The translations under genes and the position numbers were made by a program. A stretch of 64,000 bases of DNA from assembly GCA_018659585.1 (NCBI GenBank), contig JABJMC010000006.1, positions 1 to 64,000 of the forward strand. Reading direction: 5' to 3'. The notes beneath the pieces are model-generated. The model was given only the letters and a program-made list of their open reading frames with translations, was not told where the DNA came from and searched no databases. Of the stretch, positions 1-6,526 are shown one piece after another (positions within the stretch are counted from its first letter, which is position 1; every line of letters begins with the position of its first letter). The stretch comes from Candidatus Peregrinibacteria bacterium. GTDB taxonomy: Bacteria; Patescibacteriota; Gracilibacteria; UBA1369; UBA12473.

Positions 1-310
1 CTTCTTCCTCAACAACCTCCTCTTCTTCCTCCTCAACAACCTCCTCTTCTTCTTCCTCAACAACCTCCTCTTCTTCTTCTTCAATTACTTCTTCCTCAAC
101 AACCTCCTCTTCTTCCTCCTCAACAACCTCCTCTTCTTCTTCCTCAACAACCTCTTCTTCTTCCTCAATTACTTCTTCTTCCTCAACAACCTCTTCTTCC
201 TCAACAACCTCTTCTTCTTCCTCAATTACTTCTTCTTCCTCAACAACCTCTTCTTCAACAACAACCTCTTCTTCCTCAACAACTTCTTCTTCTTCCGCTA
301 CCTCCTCCTC
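1..310. repeat. Low-complexity CTT/CTC/CAACAA tandem repeat coding the acidic tail
   Basis: The plus strand alternates runs of cttctt/cctcct with caacaacctc or caattactt. On the coding minus strand this reads GAA/GAG runs broken by GTTGTT or GTAATT. Unit length varies (about 18 to 27 bases), always in multiples of three, as expected of a tandem repeat expanding and contracting within a reading frame. It continues past the left edge. Confidence 0.9.
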
Positions 311-1087
311 TTCCACTGTTATCTCCTCTTCTTCACTATGCTTGTTATTGCCATTACCAGTTTTTTTATCATCATTTTTTTCTAATTTTTTGCTTTCTTC
401 TAGCGCCATTAGCACCATCATTTCTTCAATTTCACCAATTTGAGCCTTAATGAATCCATCAAGACTGCGCAAAATTTCATTATCAGAATCAGCATATTGG
501 CTATGGACGTCTTCAAGCCCATGAATAATTGTTAAGGTAAAGCGCAGAGAAGTTACAAAGCTCTGAACACTAGACATACTAGTCGAAGCCAACATGCCGT
601 AGAATTTTTTAAATGGGAAAATAAACACAAAAAATTCCTCAATTAAAGCCGCGAACCAATCTTTTTCTAATTCAGGGTCATAGGCTTCGAGCCAGTCGAT
701 AAATTGAGTGCGTAAATGTTCTTTTTCAATTGTTTCTATTAGCCCTAAACAAGAGCCTTGTTCAAGTGTGTCTACCAAATAAGTAACCGTAATATCTTCT
801 TCTTCAACAATCTCCTCAATAACTTCACCTTCGGCTGTAGCTGGGACAAGAGTTACAGTGGGCGGAATTTCGCCAAAGATTTCTTCCGTAATGGTTTTTT
901 TTGTTTCAGTAACTTCTTCTTCAGGCACAACAATTTCTTCAGGCACAACAATTTCTTCAGGCACAACAATTTCTATAGTTTCAGTTTCCTGCGCAAATAC
1001 TAATAAAGATCCTCCCCAGATTTGTACAAAAAATACTCCTAAAATCACATAAATCACGCGTTTTTTTAGAGTTGTCAGGGGCGACAT
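1..1087 (-). CDS. Exported protein with long Glu/Val-rich acidic repeat tail (C-terminus off the window)
   Basis: Not a recognised family. The minus frame is open from an ATG at 1087 to the window edge with no stop, so the C-terminus is missing. A Lys/Arg-containing N-terminus is followed by a hydrophobic stretch (about residues 9-32) ending in VFAQ, which looks like a signal peptide or anchor. Next come three identical six-residue VPEEIV-type repeats, a folded-looking middle of roughly 160 residues, and a tail built almost wholly of EEVVEEEE-like units with occasional EVIEEE variants. The tail runs at least 90 residues. A consensus-like promoter lies just upstream. I infer an exported or surface-anchored, highly negatively charged spacer; the function is unknown. 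Confidence 0.85.
   Translation of the reverse strand, partial: MSPLTTLKKRVIYVILGVFFVQIWGGSLLVFAQETETIEIVVPEEIVVPEEIVVPEEEVTETKKTITEEIFGEIPPTVTLVPATAEGEVIEEIVEEEDITVTYLVDTLEQGSCLGLIETIEKEHLRTQFIDWLEAYDPELEKDWFAALIEEFFVFIFPFKKFYGMLASTSMSSVQSFVTSLRFTLTIIHGLEDVHSQYADSDNEILRSLDGFIKAQIGEIEEMMVLMALEESKKLEKNDDKKTGNGNNKHSEEEEITVEEEEVAEEEEVVEEEEVVVEEEVVEEEEVIEEEEEVVEEEEVVEEEEVIEEEEEVVEEEEEEVVEEEEEEVVEEEVIEEEEEEVVEEEEEEVVEEEEEEVVEEE
917..970. repeat. Three exact 18-bp tandem units inside the acidic-tail gene
   Basis: The 18-base unit ttcttcaggcacaacaat occurs three times without a gap (917-934, 935-952, 953-970). On the minus strand it encodes a repeated Ile-Val-Val-Pro-Glu-Glu just after the signal-peptide-like segment. 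The exact identity of the copies points to recent duplication. Confidence 0.95.
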
Positions 1088-1113
1088 AAATCTTTAGTTA
1101 GAATAATCCATAT

Positions 1114-1142
1114 ATTATACCTTATTTAACCTGTAAAATCAA
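1114..1142 (-). promoter_or_regulatory. Sigma70-type promoter for the acidic-tail gene
   Basis: On the minus strand TTGATT (1142-1137) is followed after 17 bases by a perfect TATAAT (1119-1114). The predicted start of transcription lies about 20 bases upstream of the ATG at 1087. No clear Shine-Dalgarno sequence is visible. Confidence 0.75.
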
Positions 1143-1234
1143 TCCATCAAATCCTAATGAAGAAAAGAGCTAAAGATTGAACCTGCCTAAGTTTTAATAT
1201 ATGGTGCCAATACAGATGTAATCGCTTATTTTGC

Positions 1235-2074
1235 ATGCTTTCTTATTTAAAGCTCCTCCGCCCTCATCATTGGATTAAGAATTTTTTCATTTTTGTGCCG
1301 ATTTTTTTTGCGAAAGAGATTTTTGTTTGGGAAAAGTTAGAAAACACACTTTTAGCCTTCGTAGTTTTTTGTTTAGCCGCTAGTGCGGTTTACGTTGTTA
1401 ACGATATTGTAGACAGAGATCAGGACGCTAAACATCCTGTAAAGAAAAAACGTCCAATCGCTTCAGGGAAGGTTAGTATTGGTACCGCAATTTTGATGGT
1501 GATTTCGTTGTTAATAATGGCCGCCATAATTGTTTGGCAGTGGATCCCCGCTATTTCCTACGTTGTTTTAATCTACTTAGGTTTAAATTTAGTTTATTCC
1601 TTTTACTTAAAGCATCAGGCTATTTTTGATGTTTTGCTAATTTCGGCGCTTTATCTCGTGCGGATTATTGGTGGTGGGTTTGCAACTAATACCCCTATCT
1701 CTAGCTGGTTAATATTATGTACCTTATTTGTTACCCTTTTTATGATTTTAGGAAAACGAAAAGCCGAACTAATGCACAAGAAAAAAAGAAAAGTTTTAAG
1801 TGCTTATAATCCCATTGTTCTGGATCATCTTTTGACTATTACGGTGGCTCTTACCTTAATTTCTTATAGTTTATATAGTGTCTTAGCAATTAATTCTTCT
1901 TACGCGGTTTTTTCTATATTTTTTGTTCTTTTAGCCATGTTTCGCTATCTTCATTTAACTTATTCCGAAAAAGGAGAGGCTGAAAATCCGGAAAAAATCA
2001 TATTAAAAGATCAAGTTATTTTGGGGAGCATTCTTAGTTGGGGTATATTTATGTTTATTATTTTTTATTACTAA
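1235..2074 (+). CDS. UbiA-family prenyltransferase, decaprenyl-phosphate phosphoribosyltransferase-like
   Basis: A 279-residue polytopic membrane enzyme of the UbiA superfamily. The first Asp motif, NDIVDRDQDAKHP (residues 56-68), is followed by KKRPIASG. A later KRKAEL segment and the N-terminal RPHHWIKN match the decaprenyl-phosphate phosphoribosyltransferase branch (the mycobacterial Rv3806c type) rather than quinone-pathway UbiA. Members of that branch move phosphoribose from PRPP onto a polyprenyl phosphate at the membrane. It starts a tight plus-strand run with an SDR epimerase, a small flippase-like protein and a HAD phosphatase, consistent with making a lipid-linked pentose for surface glycans. 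The subfamily call rests on motifs only. Confidence 0.85.
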   Translation: MLSYLKLLRPHHWIKNFFIFVPIFFAKEIFVWEKLENTLLAFVVFCLAASAVYVVNDIVDRDQDAKHPVKKKRPIASGKVSIGTAILMVISLLIMAAIIVWQWIPAISYVVLIYLGLNLVYSFYLKHQAIFDVLLISALYLVRIIGGGFATNTPISSWLILCTLFVTLFMILGKRKAELMHKKKRKVLSAYNPIVLDHLLTITVALTLISYSLYSVLAINSSYAVFSIFFVLLAMFRYLHLTYSEKGEAENPEKIILKDQVILGSILSWGIFMFIIFYY

Positions 2075-2080
2075 AGTTTT

Positions 2081-3118
2081 ATGACAAATTATCTTGTTAC
2101 GGGAGGATCTGGTTTTCTGGGGATTAATCTAGTTCGCTATTTATTAGATAAAGGGCACACAGTTCGCTCCATAGATTTAGTTGCTTTTGATTATCCTGAG
2201 AAAGATAAGATCGACGAAATTCAAGGAGATATTCGAGATAAAGAGGCAGTCGCAAAATCCATGAAAGGAATTGATATTGTGGTGCATTGCGCCGCCGCTC
2301 TTCCTCTTTATTCTAAAGAAGAAATCTTTACCACTGATATCGACGGAACGCGTAATATTCTGGAGGCGGCCGAAAAAGAAGGGGTGAAAAGAGTAATTCA
2401 TGTTTCTTCGACTGCGGTTTATGGAATTCCAGATCACCATCCCCTAAAAGAGGACGATAAATTAATTGGAGTTGGGCCTTATGGCGAAGCCAAAGTAAAA
2501 GCCGAAGAAGTTTGTCTGGGCTTTCAGAAAAAAGGCATGTGCGTGCCGATTGTGCGTCCTAAATCTTTTATTGGGCCAGAAAGATTAGGAGTTTTTGCTC
2601 TTTTTTATGATTGGGCGATGGATGGAAAAAATTTCCCCATGATTGGTAGTGGAAAAAATCGATATCAATTATTGGATGTTGAAGATTTATGTGTGGCAAT
2701 TTACCTTTGTGCCACTAAGGACGAAAAAATTACAAATGATGTTTTTAATATTGGAGCCAAAGAGTTCACCACTATGAAAGAGGACTACCAAGCTGTTTTG
2801 AATAAAGCTGGGCATGGTAAAAAAATCATTGGGTTCCCAGCCTGGCCCATGATTTGGGTACTTCGCTTTTTAGAATTCTTACACCTGTCTCCCCTTTATA
2901 AGTGGGTTTATGAAACTGCGCATAAGGATTCTTTTGTTTCCATTGAAAAGGCTGAAAAAGTGCTTGGTTTTGCTCCTAAATATTCGAACAAAGACGCTTT
3001 AGTTCGTAATTACAAATGGTATTTGGACAATCTCAAAAGTTTCGAAGGGGCTAGCGGTGTTTCTCATCGTGTGCCGTGGAAACAAGGTATACTTAGGTTA
3101 GTTAAAATCTTTTTCTAA
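2081..3118 (+). CDS. NAD-dependent sugar epimerase/dehydratase (extended SDR)
   Basis: A 345-residue extended short-chain dehydrogenase. The N-terminal nucleotide-binding loop TGGSGFLG spans residues 7-14, the HVSSTAVYG strand and loop come near 107-115, and the catalytic YGEAK pair is Tyr134/Lys138. It follows the UbiA-like gene by 6 bases and its TAA overlaps the next ATG by one base. Family members oxidise, reduce or epimerise nucleotide- or lipid-linked sugars. Beside the phosphoribosyltransferase it could act on the ribosyl lipid, as DprE2 does in actinobacteria, but I see no DprE1-like flavoprotein here. The substrate is therefore open. Confidence 0.88.
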   Translation: MTNYLVTGGSGFLGINLVRYLLDKGHTVRSIDLVAFDYPEKDKIDEIQGDIRDKEAVAKSMKGIDIVVHCAAALPLYSKEEIFTTDIDGTRNILEAAEKEGVKRVIHVSSTAVYGIPDHHPLKEDDKLIGVGPYGEAKVKAEEVCLGFQKKGMCVPIVRPKSFIGPERLGVFALFYDWAMDGKNFPMIGSGKNRYQLLDVEDLCVAIYLCATKDEKITNDVFNIGAKEFTTMKEDYQAVLNKAGHGKKIIGFPAWPMIWVLRFLEFLHLSPLYKWVYETAHKDSFVSIEKAEKVLGFAPKYSNKDALVRNYKWYLDNLKSFEGASGVSHRVPWKQGILRLVKIFF

Positions 3119-3486
3119 TGCCTTTAGTTCTTCTTACCATTGCTTTTACCTTAAATGCGATTGCCAACATTCTTTTAAAGATTGGGGCGCAAGCTGGGGT
3201 GCAACACAAAGGGCTTAACTTATTTGAAATCATTACGCACAATTATTTGCCGATTTTGGGACTTATTTGTTTTGCTGCTAATGTAGTTTTTTATTTTCTA
3301 GCTCTTCGGAGCGTGCCTCTTTCTACAGCTTATCCGACTATGGTGATTATGAGTTTTTTGATTATTAATAGTTTTGCTTATTTCTTTTTGCACGAAAATA
3401 TTAATAATTGGCAGCTGCTTGGTTATGCTTTTATTGTTGCTGGATTAATTTTAGTGTTTTATTTCACTAAAACAGTTCCTAATTAA
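3118..3486 (+). CDS. Small four-helix EamA/SMR-like membrane protein, possible lipid-sugar flippase
   Basis: A 122-residue protein with four predicted membrane helices (about 1-18, 36-58, 65-85 and 96-117). The layout and the STAYPTMVIM segment resemble the small multidrug resistance/ArnE-like branch of the DMT superfamily. Such proteins export small cations or flip lipid-linked sugars. Translational coupling to the upstream epimerase (TAATG overlap) and direct abutment with the HAD gene downstream favour a flippase role for the lipid intermediate made here. That role is inferred from context. Confidence 0.8.
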   Translation: MPLVLLTIAFTLNAIANILLKIGAQAGVQHKGLNLFEIITHNYLPILGLICFAANVVFYFLALRSVPLSTAYPTMVIMSFLIINSFAYFFLHENINNWQLLGYAFIVAGLILVFYFTKTVPN

Positions 3487-3930
3487 ATGAAACCTTTTGC
3501 AAAAACCGATCTATCCAAAGCAAAAGGCTTTTTTGTGCTGTTAGATATTGATGGGACTTTGACTTATGATTCAGGGGTAAAAATGAGTGAAGGAATTCAA
3601 AAAAAAGTGAAAGAACTCAAAAAAAACAACGAAATATTCCTCTGTTCCAATCGCAATAACCACCAGCGCAACTGGCAAGTTGCCAAAATCTTAGGAGTTA
3701 AATATTTAGAGACAAATCACCGCAAACCCAGCCAAAAAATTCTCAAAACTTTTAAAACAAAAAAACCACTCCTGGTAATTGGGGATAAATTTCTCACAGA
3801 CGGAATGTTTGCTAAAAGAATTGGGGCAAAATTAATAATGGTTGAACGCATCCGTTCCCAAAAAGAAACTTGGATTTCGAAACTAATCTACGGAATAGAC
3901 GACTTCTACGCTAAACTATTTATGAAGTAA
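3487..3930 (+). CDS. HAD-superfamily phosphatase, single-domain
   Basis: A 147-residue HAD hydrolase with motif I LLDIDGTLT (nucleophile Asp20, acid Asp22), motif II CSN (Ser54) and motif IV GDKFLTD (Asp100/Asp105). The GDxxLTD ending resembles YqeG-type or KDO8P-phosphatase-like class III HADs without a cap domain. The ATG directly follows the stop codon of the preceding gene, so the two are surely co-translated. In this neighbourhood it could remove the 5-phosphate from a polyprenyl-phosphoribose intermediate, replacing the PAP2-type phosphatase used in mycobacteria. That assignment is speculative. Confidence 0.82.
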   Translation: MKPFAKTDLSKAKGFFVLLDIDGTLTYDSGVKMSEGIQKKVKELKKNNEIFLCSNRNNHQRNWQVAKILGVKYLETNHRKPSQKILKTFKTKKPLLVIGDKFLTDGMFAKRIGAKLIMVERIRSQKETWISKLIYGIDDFYAKLFMK

Positions 3931-3939
3931 GTTTTTCTA

Positions 3940-5118
3940 ATGAATCCACAACTTTCAATTGTTTTAATCGGCTATAATAGTCAACGCTTTTTAAAGCCTT
4001 GTTTAAAAGGGATTGCCTCACAAACACTTAAAGGTATTGAAACTATTTTTATTGATAATGCGTCGCAGGATAATTCGGTTAGTTTTGTGAAAAAAAATCA
4101 CAAGAAAGTAAAAATTATCGCCAATTCCGATAACCTAGGTTACGCCGGAGCTGCGAATCAAGGGATTAAGTTAAGTCACGGCAAATACGTGATGATCCTT
4201 AATCCAGATTTAATTTTGCCTCCGGATTATTTAAAGAAAATCGTTGCTAAATTAAATAAGGATAAAAAAATCGGGGCTATTAGCGGGAAAATACTTAAAT
4301 ATGATTTTGAAAAAAACAAACCCACTAAATTTATTGATACAGTTGGATTGTATTGTTACCGCAATCGCCGCGTGATTGATCGTGGACAGGGCTTAGAGGA
4401 TAAAGGGCAATATGATAAGGAAGAAGAAGTTTTTGGAGTATCTGGGGCAGGTCCAATTTACCGACGAGAAGCTCTTGAGGATATAAAATTACCTATATTT
4501 TCAAAAAAGAGATCGGCTCTTTCATTCTTCGGTACCGGTTGTTCGTCCGCTCCAGCGGCGGACGCCAACCTACGCTCTCGCGCCGCTGACTCCGCTAACG
4601 CGGAGACCGAGCCCAGCGACGCTCCGAGAGTTACCTTAGAACGAAAACCCGACCTCTTTTTCGAATATTTTGATAATGATTTTTTTATGTACAAGGAGGA
4701 CATTGATCTTTCTTGGCGCCTTAGGCTTAGAAAATGGAAGTGTTTATATTATCCAAAAGCAGTTTGTTATCACGGTCGCGGAACAGGAGTGCTTAAACGG
4801 TTTTCGCACTGGGAAGTTTATAAAGGTCGCCGCCATTTAAATCGCTTCCAAAAATACTACGCCTACAAGAATCAGCGCCTAATGCAAATAAAGAATGAAA
4901 TGTTAAAAAACTTAATTCGAGACTTTTTCCCGATTTTATTCAAGGAAATTCTAATTTTTGGGTATATAATCATACGCGAGCCATATTTGATAAAAGCTTT
5001 CGGGCATTTTTTGGCACAATTACCTCGGGCCTTAAAAAAACGTCGTTTAATTATGAAGCATAAGAAAGTTGCCCCTCAAAAAATGGCTAAGTGGTTAAAT
5101 GGCCAAGCACATCTCTAA
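3940..5118 (+). CDS. GT2 glycosyltransferase carrying an in-frame palindromic insert
   Basis: A 392-residue family 2 glycosyltransferase of the rhamnosyltransferase-like type. The N-terminal GT-A fold shows VLIGYN, IDNAS and the DxD-like LNPDLILP; FFMYKEDIDLSWRL lies further on, followed by a basic C-terminal region with a hydrophobic helix. Between the YRREAL segment and EYFDNDFFMYKED, which are normally close together, lies an extra stretch of about 50 residues rich in Ala, Ser and Arg (roughly 189-241). It is coded by a GC-rich palindrome unlike the surrounding AT-rich gene. The frame stays open, so a protein with a surface insertion is expected; whether it is active is unknown. The gene sits in the polysaccharide cluster. 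Confidence 0.88.
   Translation: MNPQLSIVLIGYNSQRFLKPCLKGIASQTLKGIETIFIDNASQDNSVSFVKKNHKKVKIIANSDNLGYAGAANQGIKLSHGKYVMILNPDLILPPDYLKKIVAKLNKDKKIGAISGKILKYDFEKNKPTKFIDTVGLYCYRNRRVIDRGQGLEDKGQYDKEEEVFGVSGAGPIYRREALEDIKLPIFSKKRSALSFFGTGCSSAPAADANLRSRAADSANAETEPSDAPRVTLERKPDLFFEYFDNDFFMYKEDIDLSWRLRLRKWKCLYYPKAVCYHGRGTGVLKRFSHWEVYKGRRHLNRFQKYYAYKNQRLMQIKNEMLKNLIRDFFPILFKEILIFGYIIIREPYLIKAFGHFLAQLPRALKKRRLIMKHKKVAPQKMAKWLNGQAHL
4504..4661. repeat. Palindromic multi-hairpin element, copy A, inserted in a CDS
   Basis: A GC-rich island bounded by imperfect inverted repeats of about 32 bases (AAAAAGAG at 4504-4511 pairs with CTCTTTTT at 4654-4661). Inside are GTCCGC/GCGGAC (4545-4550 with 4558-4563, loop TCCAGCG) and CTCCGC/GCGGAG (4590-4595 with 4600-4605). 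The second hairpin is enclosed by GCGCCGCTG/CAGCGACGC (4580-4588 with 4614-4622). Copy B at 54723-54871 has the same order of helices, the same 7-base loop and a shared taccggt segment. The element is in frame inside a glycosyltransferase gene. Confidence 0.85.
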
Positions 5119-5140
5119 GGATCCTTTTTAAAAAGCACTC

Positions 5141-6517
5141 ATGAAACCTTTCCTGAAAATCATTGATCAAAACGCCCTTTCTATTTTGTTTTTGGTGTTA
5201 TCGGATTTAGTTTGGGGGATGCTAGCTTTTGTGGCGGCTTATTATATTAGAAATGATTTTTTGGGTTCAGGAATCCAACCTTTCCCTGAATACTTAACAG
5301 CCATGCCAGCGGTGGCTTTGATTTTAGTTGGGACTTTTTATTATTTTGGCCTTTATGAGCGCAGCCAGCGTACTACTAAACTTAGTGAAATGTATCGTCT
5401 TTTTCAGGCTATTACCTTTGTTTGGTTGCTCGTGATGGCTGGTTCGTTTTTATATAAATATGACTATTCCCGAATTTTTGTGATTCTTTTTTATGGCTTG
5501 GGATTAGTTTTTATAAATGGTGGACGAGTTCTATTAAGAAGTATTTATCAAATACTACATCGAAAGGGGATTGGTGTTGTTCGAGTTTTAATTATTGGTG
5601 CTGGTAAACCTGGGAAAAAGGTTTCCGAAGCCCTACAAGAATATGATGAATTTGGTTATCGCATTGTGGGATTTATTGATAATAAAGCTCGTAAAAAGAA
5701 AGGAATCAAAATTTTAGGAAAGTTAGAAAATTTAGTTAAAATTATTGAAAAGCACAGCATTCACGAAATTTATGTAGTTGACCCAAGTATTTCACATGAA
5801 AAGATTTTGGAATTAATCCACGAGTGCGATCAAGCAAAAGTTAAGTTCAAAGTAGTTTCTGATCTTTTTGAAATTGTGGCGGGGGATATTGATTTAAAAG
5901 AATTAGAAGGGCTCCCTAGTTTAGATTTAAAAAAGCACCAACGAGGAATTCTTTTTAAAATTGTAAAGAGAATCATGGATATAGTAATTGCTTTAATAGC
6001 GCTAACAATAATGTTGCCTTTATGGATATTTATTATTTTGGCAATTAAATTGGAATCCAAGGGCTCAGCTGTTTTTACCCAAAAAAGATCGGGTTTAAAT
6101 GGTGAAGTTTTTGTAATGCACAAGTTTAGAACCATGCATAGCAGTGTAAAAGCAAATGATTATGCCCCTAAAACTAAAAGTGATAAACGGATTACTAAGG
6201 TCGGACGGATTTTAAGAAAAACTAGCCTGGATGAATTACCCCAGTTTTGGAATGTTCTGAAAGGGCAAATGTCAGTAGTCGGACCACGGCCGGAAATGCC
6301 TTTTATTGTCAAAGAGTATACTCCGTGGCAGAGAAGACGACTTGATGTTAAACCTGGCATAACTGGTTTATGGCAGATTCTAGGCCGAAAAGATCTCCCT
6401 TTGCACGAAAACATCGAGTATGATTTTTACTATATTAAGAACCAATCAATTTTATTAGATATTGTAATTCTTATTAAAACTGTCGCGGCTGTTATTATTG
6501 GAAAAGGAGCTTACTAA
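5141..6517 (+). CDS. Polyprenyl glycosylphosphotransferase (WbaP/WcaJ-like initiating sugar transferase)
   Basis: A 458-residue enzyme that should transfer a sugar-1-phosphate from a nucleotide sugar to undecaprenyl phosphate, starting assembly of a surface polysaccharide. It has four N-terminal membrane helices (about 12-135) and a Rossmann-like CoA-binding-3 domain beginning with VLIIGAGKPGKK (149-160). The C-terminal phosphoglycosyltransferase domain starts near 272 with KRIMDIV, then KRSGLNGE, the catalytic LDELPQ dyad Asp364/Glu365, VGPRPEMP and KPGITGLWQ. Length and order are typical of the large PGT form. It lies between a GT2 and the O-antigen ligase gene. Confidence 0.93.
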   Translation: MKPFLKIIDQNALSILFLVLSDLVWGMLAFVAAYYIRNDFLGSGIQPFPEYLTAMPAVALILVGTFYYFGLYERSQRTTKLSEMYRLFQAITFVWLLVMAGSFLYKYDYSRIFVILFYGLGLVFINGGRVLLRSIYQILHRKGIGVVRVLIIGAGKPGKKVSEALQEYDEFGYRIVGFIDNKARKKKGIKILGKLENLVKIIEKHSIHEIYVVDPSISHEKILELIHECDQAKVKFKVVSDLFEIVAGDIDLKELEGLPSLDLKKHQRGILFKIVKRIMDIVIALIALTIMLPLWIFIILAIKLESKGSAVFTQKRSGLNGEVFVMHKFRTMHSSVKANDYAPKTKSDKRITKVGRILRKTSLDELPQFWNVLKGQMSVVGPRPEMPFIVKEYTPWQRRRLDVKPGITGLWQILGRKDLPLHENIEYDFYYIKNQSILLDIVILIKTVAAVIIGKGAY

Positions 6518-6526
6518 TTTTTTTCT

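Noticed and set aside
1-310. Regular repeats at the left edge as a possible CRISPR array
   Set aside because: Units are a low-complexity codon repeat with no unique spacers, and they lie in a continuous minus-strand reading frame.
758-1052. Two overlapping plus-strand ORFs of 81 and 64 codons
   Set aside because: They are antisense to the exported acidic-tail protein, their repeats mirror its 18-bp repeats, and they have no promoter.
4458-4703. Minus-strand ORF of 81 codons across the palindrome in the GT2 gene
   Set aside because: A GC-rich palindrome is often open in several frames. The plus frame continues glycosyltransferase motifs on both sides, so the minus ORF is a shadow.
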